Origin: Corallococcus coralloides DSM 2259
GTDB lineage: Bacteria > Myxococcota > Myxococcia > Myxococcales > Myxococcaceae
Length of the DNA stretch: 64,000 nt
NCBI RefSeq assembly: GCF_000255295.1
Contig: NC_017030.1
Location: forward strand, 4,960,001 to 5,024,000
Direction: 5' to 3'
Part shown: in pieces, positions 35,499 through 44,232 of the stretch
How the letters are laid out: every line of letters begins with the position of its first letter
Numbering within the stretch: the stretch's first letter is position 1
Translations under genes and position numbers: made by a program
Notes under the pieces: model-generated
The model's input: only the letters and a program-made list of their open reading frames with translations
What the model was told of the DNA's origin: nothing
Databases searched by the model: none

Positions 35499-36841
35499 GA
35501 CAGCCCTCCCATCAGCGCCTGTGCCGCGCGCGCGCCCATGGCCGCGGCGTCCTTCGCCGTGCCGACCTTCGCCACGTCACCCGCGACGAACACGTCCGCC
35601 GCCTGCGTGCGCCCGTCCGCGTCCGCCTCCACCCGGAAGTGGCCCGCGTCCGCGTCGAACTCCACCTTCGCGCCGCCCTGGCGCGCCAGCTCGAAGCCCG
35701 GCGTCACCGGCACGGACACCACCACCGCGTCGCACGACACCTTCTGCTTGCGCCCGCCCTGGGGCGTGAAGCTCAGTGCCGTCACGCCGCGCAGGCCGTG
35801 GGCCTTGAGCCCGTCACCGATGACGGCCTTGGGGTGCGCGTTCGCGGGCAGCGGGCCCTTCAGGTCCACCACCGCCGCCACCTCCACGCCGCGCTGGGTG
35901 AACAGGTGCGCCAGCGCGTGCAGTTCCGCGCCGTGGCCCACCAGCGTCGCCACCTGGGGCGCCACGTCGTGCTTGCGCAACAGCAGGCTCGCCGCGCGGC
36001 CCGCGATGACGCCGGGCAGGTCGTTGTTCTCGAAGGGGAGGGTGGGGGGATGGCCGCCCACCGTGAGCAGGAAGCGCTTCGCGTAGACCTTGAGCAGCCG
36101 CAGGTTCGACGCTTCCTTCGACGCCACCGCCAGGTAGCGGCCGTGCTCGTCGTCATACAGGCCGATGACGGTGGCGTTCTTCACCACGCTGCCCTGCGGG
36201 AACGCGGTGGCCTCCGGCACGAAGGGCGCGTTCTCCTCCGGGGCGCCGTGGGCCAGCCGTCCGCCCAGGTTCGCGTCGCGCTCGAAGAGCATGAAGGGGA
36301 CGCCCTGTCCGGAGAACACCCGCGCCGCCTCCAGGCCCGCCGCCCCGCCGCCCACCACCGCGACGGAGGTGTGGAAGGTGCGAGGGGGCAGGGGCTCAGG
36401 GCCCGCCTCCTTGGGCAGCAGGCCCAGGCCGGCCAGCTGCCGGGCCACGCGCGCCATCACGTCCTCCGCCACCGGCACGCCCGCGAACATCTCGTGGTGG
36501 TCCAGACGCTTGGGGAAGAACCAGTCGATGGTCTCGAAGATGTCCACCTTCGCGGACGGGTACGCGTTCTGCCGCTCCAGCCGCATGCCCTCCTTCGCGG
36601 GGGTGCGGCAGGTGTAGACGTTGGGCAGCCCGTCCACGCGCATGAGGCAGTGCGAGCAGGCCGCGGCGAAGCAGTACGGCCCGCGCGGGCGGTGGTACTT
36701 CACGGAGCGGGAGAGGACGTTCTCGCCCGCGGCGATGAGGGAGCACGCCACCGGCTCGCCTTCGATGGCGGGGATGCTCTCGCCCTCGAGGTCCACGGTG
36801 ATGGCCCTGCCGCGCGGGGTTGCGTCTGGGAGGCGTCGCAT
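35495..36841 (-). CDS. [2Fe-2S]/FAD oxidoreductase subunit (HcnA-HcnB / sarcosine oxidase alpha-like)
   Basis: A 448-residue partner subunit. Residues about 10-95 are a plant-type [2Fe-2S] domain with the ligand spacing C-x4-C-x2-C-x12-C (CFAAACSHC ... YTC). Residues about 135-445 form a pyridine nucleotide-disulfide-type FAD domain (VAVVGGGAAGLEAA, then DVFVAGD near the end). In Hcn and opine oxidases the BFD [2Fe-2S] domain ends this subunit; here it is absent and is found at the N-terminus of the partner. No clear ribosome site precedes ATG 36841. Confidence 0.88.
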   Translation of the reverse strand: MRRLPDATPRGRAITVDLEGESIPAIEGEPVACSLIAAGENVLSRSVKYHRPRGPYCFAAACSHCLMRVDGLPNVYTCRTPAKEGMRLERQNAYPSAKVDIFETIDWFFPKRLDHHEMFAGVPVAEDVMARVARQLAGLGLLPKEAGPEPLPPRTFHTSVAVVGGGAAGLEAARVFSGQGVPFMLFERDANLGGRLAHGAPEENAPFVPEATAFPQGSVVKNATVIGLYDDEHGRYLAVASKEASNLRLLKVYAKRFLLTVGGHPPTLPFENNDLPGVIAGRAASLLLRKHDVAPQVATLVGHGAELHALAHLFTQRGVEVAAVVDLKGPLPANAHPKAVIGDGLKAHGLRGVTALSFTPQGGRKQKVSCDAVVVSVPVTPGFELARQGGAKVEFDADAGHFRVEADADGRTQAADVFVAGDVAKVGTAKDAAAMGARAAQALMGGLS

Positions 36842-36971
36842 GGGTGCCGCGCAAAATGGCGCACCCGACGGAGCCGGTCAAAGCCTGTCAGCGCCCGCCC
36901 GCTCTCCGTCAACACCCGGTCACGACAGCGCAGGTGATGGCGCGCGAGCGTGGCACTTGTTGGAGAAGGAA

Positions 36972-37006
36972 AAGCCCCACTCCCGGTGCGCTTGGGAGCG
37001 GGGCTT
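36972..37006 (-). terminator. Rho-independent terminator of the ECF operon
   Basis: AAGCCCC-A-CTCCC pairs with GGGAG-C-GGGGCTT around a 9-base loop. On the minus strand it is followed by TTTCCTTCTCC. It ends the sigma/anti-sigma/STN operon transcribed toward it and isolates it from the flavoprotein operon. Confidence 0.85.
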
Positions 37007-37050
37007 CATGATGCGGTGTGGCAATCCAGGGGGCCGTGAGGCCGGATGCG

Positions 37051-38604
37051 TCAAACCGGGTTCTCGCTCCGGGGGAAGATGGGCTCCGGCATGCCCCGGC
37101 CGCGGTAGCCGAACCGGGTGCGGATGACCGCGCCGAAGGCCAGCGGGGTGAGGATGAGGTTGAGGAAGACGCCCAGCACCGGGATGTGGCTCACCAGGAG
37201 GATGAGGCCCAGGCCCAGGGCGAGCACCACCGCCTGCGTCTTGCGTCCGCGCAGCACCGGCAGCCGCGTGCCCACCTCGCTGGCGATGGCCGCGTAGCCC
37301 AGCGCCGTGCCCAGCATGGAGGCGACCAGGAGGGCGAACGCCACCGGGATGCCGATGAGCGTGATGCACAGGACGATGGTCAGCGGGATGAGGGCCGCCA
37401 TGCCCACCAGGCCCACCCAGAAGTTGCGGGCGGGGTTGGCGCGGATCTCATCGCCCAGCTCCTTCATGCGCGCCGGGAAGAACATCTGCCCCAGGAAGCC
37501 CAGGCCGAAGAGGAGCGCGAACTGGAGGATGAAGGACGCCAGGCCTCCGCCGCGGTCGTGGTCGTCATCGTCGTCGGAGGGGTCCACCGACGCGTCGTGG
37601 TGCTGCCCCTCCTGCATGCCGCGCTTGATCTCACCGGCCACCATGCGGCCCAGGCCCGCGCCGCCGAAGGACTCCAGGCTGCCCTCCACGATGGCGCCGT
37701 CGGCCTTCTGCACCTGACCGCCGAAGGCGGACACGTCGCCCTCCACCCGCGCGTTGGGCCCCAGGAGGACGTTGCCGCCGAAGGCGTGCACGTCTCCCTC
37801 CACGAGGCCCTGGATCTCCATGTTGCCGCCGAAGGCGACCGCGTCGTCCTCCACGGTGCCCTTCACGATGAGGTTGCCGCCGTAGACGACGGCGCTCTCC
37901 ACGGACTCGCCCTCCTTCACCTCCAGGTTCTGTCCGCGCGCCACCACGTCCCGGGCGCCGCGCTTGCCCTTCTTGTGCTTGAAGCTGTCGCGGAAGTTGC
38001 GGATCTCCTCGCGGACGCGCTGCTTGGCCGCTTCCGCCTCTTCCTTCATGGCCAGCCTGGCTTCGTCGCGGGCGCGCTTCGCCTCTTCACGGGCCTGCTC
38101 GCGCTCGCGCTCCGCCTCTTCGCGGGCCAGGGCGCGCTCCTCGGGCGTCGCGTTCGCGTCCATGGCGGGCGGCGCGGGAGGCGCCGGCGGCGCGGGCGGG
38201 GTGGCGGCGATGACGGGCGGAGCGACGGGCGGCGTGGGGGCGTTGGCCGTGGGGCTTGCGCCGGACTCCTTCTCCTTCGCGGTCAGCGGGCGCAGCGTGA
38301 AGATGGAGCCGTCCTGCTCCAGGTGGAGCGAGTAGGCGCGGGCCACGGTGCGCAGGGCCTGCTCGGCGCTGATGCCGCGCAGCCGCACTTCGGCCGGGGT
38401 GTCCAGGTCGCCGGTGACGACCAGGTTCAGGCCGCCCTTCTCCGCGATGGTCTTGAGCGCGTCCCGCAGCGAGCCGCGGAAGCTCACGTCGATGGTGCGG
38501 GCCGGCGCGGTGGCGGCAGCGGCGGGGGCCGGGGCGCCTTCCGCGAGCGCCACGGGGGCGCCGAGGAGGAGGGTCGGAAGCAACAGGCGGGGGAGGATCT
38601 TCAT
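37051..38604 (-). CDS. STN-coiled coil-bactofilin-like-membrane protein in an ECF sigma operon
   Basis: A 517-residue protein of unusual make-up. It has a signal peptide (1-21), an STN/secretin N-terminal domain (about 37-106), a Pro-rich linker (120-147), a charged coiled coil (153-205), a polymer-forming beta-helix like bactofilins (about 218-318, GG-N-x-x-V repeats), an acidic/His stretch, and four to five membrane helices (355-375, 395-420, 424-442, 457-478, 480-495). STN domains normally signal to anti-sigma factors from the periplasm. ATG 38604 gives the signal peptide and lies 8 bases after the anti-sigma stop, so co-translation is likely. Confidence 0.8.
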   Translation of the reverse strand: MKILPRLLLPTLLLGAPVALAEGAPAPAAAATAPARTIDVSFRGSLRDALKTIAEKGGLNLVVTGDLDTPAEVRLRGISAEQALRTVARAYSLHLEQDGSIFTLRPLTAKEKESGASPTANAPTPPVAPPVIAATPPAPPAPPAPPAMDANATPEERALAREEAEREREQAREEAKRARDEARLAMKEEAEAAKQRVREEIRNFRDSFKHKKGKRGARDVVARGQNLEVKEGESVESAVVYGGNLIVKGTVEDDAVAFGGNMEIQGLVEGDVHAFGGNVLLGPNARVEGDVSAFGGQVQKADGAIVEGSLESFGGAGLGRMVAGEIKRGMQEGQHHDASVDPSDDDDDHDRGGGLASFILQFALLFGLGFLGQMFFPARMKELGDEIRANPARNFWVGLVGMAALIPLTIVLCITLIGIPVAFALLVASMLGTALGYAAIASEVGTRLPVLRGRKTQAVVLALGLGLILLVSHIPVLGVFLNLILTPLAFGAVIRTRFGYRGRGMPEPIFPRSENPV

Positions 38605-38612
38605 GGTCACGC

Positions 38613-39119
38613 TCAGGCTTCGGAGAGGGACGGAGGAGGGGTGCCGGCCAGGCGCTTCAGGCCGAACAGCGACGTGAACACGACGAACGCGACGATGCAG
38701 GCCACCGCCAGCCCCGCGGTGCTCCACAGGGCGTGCGCACCGCTGAACAGGCCTTCCACGAACGCACGGCTGTCACGCACGCTGGACGCGAACGCGGTGC
38801 CCATGCGGCCGAGCGCCCTGTCGTTGCTGAACAGGAAGCCCAGACCCACGCCCAGGGACGTGAGCAGGATGGCCAGGCCCGTCCACACCTCGCGGCGCTG
38901 GGGGACGGGGCTCTCCGCGACGCGGGCCATCACGTTCACGACCAGCGACGGGGGCGGCAGCGGATCCGCCAGCCGGAACAGGTCGTTCTCCAGCAGGCGG
39001 TGGTCCTCCATCAGGGCGGCGCACGCCTCGCACTCCGCGGCGTGATCCAGGGCGGGGCCCTCACCGGCCTCCAGCTCCGCGAAGAGGACCTCCAGGTCGG
39101 GGCAGGGGGTGGGGCTCAT
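38613..39119 (-). CDS. Anti-sigma factor with zinc-finger (ZAS-like) domain
   Basis: A 168-residue membrane protein. The N-terminal domain has the HAAECEAC pattern (H-x3-C-x2-C) of zinc-binding anti-sigma domains. Two helices follow, near residues 80-97 and 130-153. It would hold the sigma factor encoded just upstream at the membrane. Its ATG overlaps the sigma gene stop (ATGA), which supports the pairing. Confidence 0.87.
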   Translation of the reverse strand: MSPTPCPDLEVLFAELEAGEGPALDHAAECEACAALMEDHRLLENDLFRLADPLPPPSLVVNVMARVAESPVPQRREVWTGLAILLTSLGVGLGFLFSNDRALGRMGTAFASSVRDSRAFVEGLFSGAHALWSTAGLAVACIVAFVVFTSLFGLKRLAGTPPPSLSEA

Positions 39120-39736
39120 CGCGTCTCCTCTTCGGCGGGCGCCATCTTCTTGCGAAGCTTCTCACGGGCGCGGAACAGGCGGGCCATGATGGTCCCGGGC
39201 GCGCAGCCCATGATCTGCGCGATCTCCTTCGTGGTGCGCTTCTGGACGTAATAGAGGGCCAGCACCTCACGGTCGTCCACGGAGAGCGTCTCCATGGCGG
39301 CCTCCAGGGACTGCCGCTCCTCGCGCGCGATGGCCCCGTCCTCCTGGGACGCCTCGTTGCTGGGGAGCACCTCCTTCATGGGCTCCAGCTCCTCGGTGCG
39401 CACCTTGGTGCGGCGGCGGAGCAGGTCCAGGCAGAGGTTGCGCGTGATGGCGAGCACCCAGAGGTCGAACGGGCGCGCGTCGTCGTAGCGGTGGAGGTTC
39501 TGGTACGCGCGGAGCAGGGCCTCCTGCGCGACCTCGGCGGCCTCCGCCTCGCTCTGCAACAGGCGCAGCGCCAGGCCGTACACCGGGCGCTGCACGCTGC
39601 GAACGAGCGCTTCGAAAGCGGACGGGTCCCCCTTGCGGGCGGCCTGCACGTCCGCCTTCCAGGGGAGCGGGGCGGCGTCCTCAGCCATCAGCATTCCGAT
39701 GGCCATGGGGAGCGAGTCGAGGGCAAGAGCGTTCAC
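39116..39736 (-). CDS. ECF-family RNA polymerase sigma factor
   Basis: A 206-residue sigma-70 of the extracytoplasmic-function type. Region 2 includes AYQNLHRYDDARPFDLWVLA and RNLCLDLLRR; region 4 includes LSVDDREVLALYYVQ and the helix-turn-helix TTKEIAQIMGCAPGTIMARL. It would direct polymerase to an envelope regulon that may include its own operon. GTG 39736 has AAGG nearby; internal ATGs at 39706 and 39694 are alternatives. Confidence 0.92.
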   Translation of the reverse strand: MNALALDSLPMAIGMLMAEDAAPLPWKADVQAARKGDPSAFEALVRSVQRPVYGLALRLLQSEAEAAEVAQEALLRAYQNLHRYDDARPFDLWVLAITRNLCLDLLRRRTKVRTEELEPMKEVLPSNEASQEDGAIAREERQSLEAAMETLSVDDREVLALYYVQKRTTKEIAQIMGCAPGTIMARLFRAREKLRKKMAPAEEETR

Positions 39737-39784
39737 GCCTTGAATTACGGGCGCGGCGAAAGGCCATTGCGCTGCCCTCGAACA

Positions 39785-41425
39785 TCACTTCCGCTTCTGT
39801 TTTTTCGCGGACTTGGCGGCGGCCAGGCGCTGCTTTTCGGCCTTTTCCGCCCGGCTTTCGGCCTTCGCCTGCTTGCGCTGCTTCTGCTTCGCCCGGAAGC
39901 CCAACGGAATCTCCGGCTCGGGAGCAGGCGGGGGGGCGGCCCGGACCTCATCCAGGTCCGGGAGCGCTTCACGGGGCGCGCGGGCCGGCCGGCCGATGCG
40001 GCCAGGCGGGCGTGCTTCCTTGGCTGGCGTGGCGGCACGGCCGTCGCGGCTGCCGGTGCCCGCCCGTGCGGGGCGCTCGGAGGTGGCCGGACGCGCGGCC
40101 GGGCGCGTCGAGCGGTCCGCCAGGGTGCGGTGGCGCGAAGGGCCTTCGGAGGCACGCGCGGCGCTCCGGGCCTCTTGCACCCGCTCCTCTTCGCGCTCGG
40201 TGGTGACCAGGCGCGGGCGCTGCGAGGTGCGGATGTCCTCCTTCGAGTCCTCCGAGTACTCGAAGTGGAACAGGCGCTTGATCACCAGCGTGGCGTACGC
40301 GCCCGGGGGCAGCGTGAAGGCCACGTTGACCTTGATGTCGCCGCGGTTCACGTCGTCGTTCTGCGTGCGGCCCACGACGAGCTTGTGCGGGAACATCACC
40401 AGCGGGCGCTGCTCCTCCTTGAAGTAGAGCATCCGCTCCGCGCCCTTGATGCGCAGGTCGGCGAGCTTGAGCTTCTCCTTGCCCAGCACCCAGGTCATGG
40501 CCTCCGCCACCTTCGGATCCTCGAAGGTGGAGTCCGGCCCCACGAGCGGGAAGGTCTTCTCCCGCAGGATGTGCAGCACGTCCGGGGTCGCGTCCCGGTA
40601 GTGCAGCAGCGTGCCGGCCTGGTAGCGCATGGGGAACATGGCTTCGCGCGGCAGCATCAGCTGGAGGTAGCGCCGGACGCCCTCGTTCCAGAGGAAGCTC
40701 TGGTACTCGAAGAGGATCATCGCCCGGTAGTCCGAGTCGATCTGCAGGAACGCGCGGAGCCAGTCGCCCGGGTGCTCACGCAGGGAGCGCAGGATGCGGT
40801 GGTACTTCTTCGCGCCCTCGAAGGGCACGCGCGCGTCCCAGCGGCCCCAGTTGTCGCGCCAGAAGCCCTTCACCTTGGCGTCCTCGGTGCGGTCCAGGTC
40901 CGAGGGGCGGGCGAAGTAGTTGTGCAGCGCGGCCTCGAAGTCGCCCCGGATGAGGTCCTTGGCGATGAAGCCCTGGCCGTGCTTGATCGCGCCGAAGCGC
41001 TGGCTGTCGAAGTAGTTCACCACGCCCAGCCGGTTCACCTCCGCGGCGGCCAGGTTCAGTGGCGCCAGCGAGTCGCGCGTGAGGGCGCGCACGGTGACGG
41101 AGAAGCGGTTGGAGGTGATGTTCTTCGCGGACAGCGGCTTGTCCGTCCGGCCCAGGAACTTCAGGCGCAGGTCGGGCTCCTGCATGTCCACGTCCGCGCC
41201 GTCCACGGCGATGATCTGCTCGGTGCGGCCCTGCTTGTCCTTCAGGCCGCAGTAGCTGATGGCGCCAGGCTTCAGGCCGAACGCGTCACGGATTCGGTTC
41301 ACTGCGTCAAAGGTGGACAGCTTCTGCTTGTCCATCAGGTAGACGCGATGCTTGCCGCTTTCGACCTCGTCGAAGCGGTAGGACTCCTTCACGGAGAAGT
41401 CCTCGGGTTTTTGCTTGATTCGCAC
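39785..41425 (-). CDS. truD: tRNA pseudouridine(13) synthase TruD with long basic C-terminal tail
   Basis: TruD converts U13 of certain tRNAs to pseudouridine. The catalytic Asp63 lies in the family motif YCGLKDKQGRT, and later segments (NYFDSQRFG, LEYQSFLWN-like) match TruD. The protein is 546 residues, whereas E. coli TruD is about 350: after a core of roughly 410 residues there is a tail of some 135 rich in Arg, Ala, Lys and Pro, ending KSAKKQKRK. The tail may bind RNA or ribosomes. GTG 41425 has AAGGGGG upstream. Divergent from the next gene. Confidence 0.9.
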   Translation of the reverse strand: MRIKQKPEDFSVKESYRFDEVESGKHRVYLMDKQKLSTFDAVNRIRDAFGLKPGAISYCGLKDKQGRTEQIIAVDGADVDMQEPDLRLKFLGRTDKPLSAKNITSNRFSVTVRALTRDSLAPLNLAAAEVNRLGVVNYFDSQRFGAIKHGQGFIAKDLIRGDFEAALHNYFARPSDLDRTEDAKVKGFWRDNWGRWDARVPFEGAKKYHRILRSLREHPGDWLRAFLQIDSDYRAMILFEYQSFLWNEGVRRYLQLMLPREAMFPMRYQAGTLLHYRDATPDVLHILREKTFPLVGPDSTFEDPKVAEAMTWVLGKEKLKLADLRIKGAERMLYFKEEQRPLVMFPHKLVVGRTQNDDVNRGDIKVNVAFTLPPGAYATLVIKRLFHFEYSEDSKEDIRTSQRPRLVTTEREEERVQEARSAARASEGPSRHRTLADRSTRPAARPATSERPARAGTGSRDGRAATPAKEARPPGRIGRPARAPREALPDLDEVRAAPPPAPEPEIPLGFRAKQKQRKQAKAESRAEKAEKQRLAAAKSAKKQKRK

Positions 41426-41496
41426 GACAGCCCCCTTACCACGCGGACGCGCGGAATGAAGCGTTCGCGCCGGAAATGGGCATAACCTGCAACCCC

Positions 41497-42432
41497 ATGA
41501 GAAACCTTCCCGCCCTGATCCTTTTGGGGCTCGCCGGCCTCGCCGTGGGGTGCGCGACCCCGCTGTCCACCATGCAGACGGCGAAGACGCTCTCACCGGG
41601 GCAGGTCCAGGTGACGGGCAGCATGGGCGTGTTCGTCCCCGTGGGGACGCTGGCGTCGGTGGTGGACGTGGGCATCGACCAGGGGCTCGAGGCGAAGCGC
41701 GCCATCGAGGAGGACCGGCCCTACACCCTCACGGAGGAGGACCAGCAGCGCCTGCTGACGGCGGGCCTGGCCCTGGCGGTGGCCCCGCCGGGGGTGAACC
41801 CGGAGCTGATGGTGCGGGTGGGGCTCCTGGACGGGTTCGACGTGGGCGGGCGCTACAACGGCAACGCGCTGCGCTTCGACGGCAAGGTGCGCCTGGCCCA
41901 CGGCGGGCCGGGGCCTCGCCGCTCCTATGACCTGGCGCTGGGGCTGGGGGTGTCCAAGTACCTGTTTTCCGGAGCGGTGATGGACGTCCTGGAGGTGGTC
42001 CAGCTGGGGGACTTCAGCCGGACCGACGTGGAGGTGCCGCTGTACCTGAGCGCCGAGTACGGCGACGTGTTCAAGCTCTACGGCGCCCCCAAGTACGTCT
42101 TCAGCCACACCCGGCTGGACGCCCAGCTGGTGGACTTCTCCCAGCAGGGCAAGCCGGTGACGGGCTTCGACGCGAGCCTGCCGTCCACGGTGAACAGCCA
42201 CTTCGTGGGCTCCACGGTGGGCTTCGCGGTGGGCTACAAGTACGTGCACTTCTACGCGGAGCTCACCGGGGGCTACGTCTTCTGCAACCCCCACGTCTTC
42301 GGGCAGAAGCGGGACCTGGGCGGGATGACCTTCCTGCCGTCCGTGGGCCTGGGGTTCCGGGCCCCCGAGCGCCGCCCGGCCGCCTCCGCGAACCCCGCCA
42401 CCCCGGGGACGCTGGCCCCGCCCTCCACATGA
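41497..42432 (+). CDS. Outer-membrane lipoprotein, hypothetical
   Basis: A 311-residue lipoprotein (lipobox LAVGC) whose mature part has alternating strands and aromatic residues, suggesting an outer-membrane or periplasmic beta-rich fold (GVSKYLFSGAV, FAVGYKYVHFYAELTGGY). The tail is Pro/Ala-rich. No named family is recognised. ATG 41497 begins the signal; a start at 41476 would add seven non-signal residues. The promoter region is shared with truD. Confidence 0.78.
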   Translation: MRNLPALILLGLAGLAVGCATPLSTMQTAKTLSPGQVQVTGSMGVFVPVGTLASVVDVGIDQGLEAKRAIEEDRPYTLTEEDQQRLLTAGLALAVAPPGVNPELMVRVGLLDGFDVGGRYNGNALRFDGKVRLAHGGPGPRRSYDLALGLGVSKYLFSGAVMDVLEVVQLGDFSRTDVEVPLYLSAEYGDVFKLYGAPKYVFSHTRLDAQLVDFSQQGKPVTGFDASLPSTVNSHFVGSTVGFAVGYKYVHFYAELTGGYVFCNPHVFGQKRDLGGMTFLPSVGLGFRAPERRPAASANPATPGTLAPPST

Positions 42433-42559
42433 GCGGGAGGACGGGGCAGGGGACTGACCGGCCGTACAGGGCGTTGGTGGCATGGACCCAGGGGCGCTTC
42501 GCGAGCGTTCCTTTGGGGCGGAAGGCTCTGGTAGTGTCCGGGCCGGTGAGGATTCGCGC

Positions 42560-44230
42560 GTGAACCAGGCACCCGCCCCATTCCCGCCCAGGTCCGGGTC
42601 GCACCCGCGCGGGCCGCACCTGACGGGGCGGTTCGCGGACGGGACGCTGGGGGAGTTTCCCCTGGGCCCCACCACGTCGCTCGGCCGCCATCCGTCCAAC
42701 ACGCTGCGGCTGGTGGACCGCGAGGTCTCCAAGGAGCACGCCACCATCGAGAAGGTGGGGCGCGACTTCGTGCTGCGCGACCTGAACTCGTCCAACGGCA
42801 CCTTCGTCAACGGGCGCCGGGTGACGGGGGAGATGCGCCTGAAGGACGGGGATGAGATCGCCCTGGGCTCCTCGCGGCTCGTCTTCCACAGCGGCGAGGC
42901 CGCGCCCGGCGGAGCCAACCCGCCCACGCTGCCGGGCGTGACGGTGGTGGCCAACGCCGTGTCCATGCCGGCCTTCCTGGCGCAGATGGACCAGGTGCCG
43001 CAGAACTTCCGTCCGGCCGACCAGGTGACGGACACCGCCGCGCTGCGCCGGGACTACGAGAAGCTGCGCATCGTCCACGAGTTCCACCGGCAGGTGAGCC
43101 TCAAGGGCACCCAGGATGATCTGTTCGAACAGATCCTGAAGGTCGCCTTCGAGCTGCTCGCGGCCGACCACGGCGTCATCCTGAAGGTGGGCCCGCAGGG
43201 GGAGTTCATCCCGGCCGCGGTGCACCACCGGCAGGGCAAGCAGGTGAACGTCATGCTGTCGGACACCGTGCTCAAGCGCGTGGTGGAGACGGGCAAGGCG
43301 GTGCTCACGGCGGACGCCATCATCGACGAGCGCTTCTCCGCCGCGGAGAGCATCGTGGCGCAGGGCATCCGCTCCGCCATGGCCGTGCCGCTGCTCGTCA
43401 ATGGCGACATCATGGCGGTGCTGTTCCTGGACAGCCGCCAGCAGATCAACGCCTTCTCGGAGAAGGACCTGACCATCCTCTCTGGCATCGCCGCGCAGGC
43501 GGGCATCGCGCTGGAGAACGCGGCCCTGGCGGAGCAGATCCGCAACGAGGCGGTGACGCGCGCGGAACTGTCGCGCTTCCTGTCCAAGGCCGTGGCGGAC
43601 GCGGTGATCAACGGCGGCACGGAGGACCTGCGCCAGAGCCGGCTCGCGGAGGTGAGCTGCCTGTTCGCGGACATCCGTGGCTTCACCACCCTGGCGGAGA
43701 GCGACTCGCCGCAGGAGGTGGTGTCCATGCTCAACAGCTTCTTCAGCGCCATGGCGGACGTGGTGTTCCGCTACGAGGGCAACCTGGACAAGTTCATCGG
43801 GGACTGCGTGATGGCGGTGTGGGGGCCGCCGTCGTCGCACCCGGATGATCCGGCCCGGGCCCTGCGCGCCGCGCTGGAGATGCAGGACGCCGTCACGGAG
43901 CTCAACCGGCAGCGCGTGCTGGACGGCAAGAAGCCCATCGAGGTGGGCATTGGCGTGAACACCGGCCAGGCCGTCGTGGGCTACATGGGCAGCGCGGAGC
44001 GGCACGAGTTCACCGCCATTGGCGACACCGTGAACACCGCGTCGCGGCTGTGCGGCATCGCGAAGAGCGGCGAGGTGCTGGCGTCGGAGGCCACGGTGCG
44101 CAAGTCCGGGCCGGGCTTCGACGTGGAGGAGCTGCCGGTGCTGCAGGTGAAGGGCAAGGAGAAGGGCGTGCAGACCTTCCGCGTCCACGGCGCGGAGCTG
44201 ACCACTTCCACCTCCCGCAAGGTGCGCTGA
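42560..44230 (+). CDS. Class III adenylate/guanylate cyclase with FHA and GAF domains
   Basis: A cytoplasmic cyclase of 556 residues. It has an N-terminal FHA domain (about 25-115, with GRHPSN and NSSNGTFVNG for phosphothreonine binding), a GAF sensor (about 170-335) and a C-terminal class III catalytic domain (about 365-530). Metal-binding aspartates are in FADIRGF and FIGD, with Lys in NLDKF and the NTASR motif for catalysis; the residues favour ATP. The neighbouring kinase could phosphorylate partners recognised by FHA. GTG 42560 has GTGAGGA eight bases upstream; the frame is open to 42482. Confidence 0.92.
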   Translation: MNQAPAPFPPRSGSHPRGPHLTGRFADGTLGEFPLGPTTSLGRHPSNTLRLVDREVSKEHATIEKVGRDFVLRDLNSSNGTFVNGRRVTGEMRLKDGDEIALGSSRLVFHSGEAAPGGANPPTLPGVTVVANAVSMPAFLAQMDQVPQNFRPADQVTDTAALRRDYEKLRIVHEFHRQVSLKGTQDDLFEQILKVAFELLAADHGVILKVGPQGEFIPAAVHHRQGKQVNVMLSDTVLKRVVETGKAVLTADAIIDERFSAAESIVAQGIRSAMAVPLLVNGDIMAVLFLDSRQQINAFSEKDLTILSGIAAQAGIALENAALAEQIRNEAVTRAELSRFLSKAVADAVINGGTEDLRQSRLAEVSCLFADIRGFTTLAESDSPQEVVSMLNSFFSAMADVVFRYEGNLDKFIGDCVMAVWGPPSSHPDDPARALRAALEMQDAVTELNRQRVLDGKKPIEVGIGVNTGQAVVGYMGSAERHEFTAIGDTVNTASRLCGIAKSGEVLASEATVRKSGPGFDVEELPVLQVKGKEKGVQTFRVHGAELTTSTSRKVR

Positions 44231-44232
44231 CG

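Noticed and set aside
33840-36086. A 748-codon plus-strand frame opposite the flavoprotein genes
   Set aside because: Val/His/Arg-rich shadow; the minus strand carries two flavoproteins with exact cofactor motifs.
37580-37950. CRISPR-like periodicity in the bactofilin-like coding region
   Set aside because: The period comes from GG-N-x-x-V coding repeats with no conserved direct repeat or spacers.
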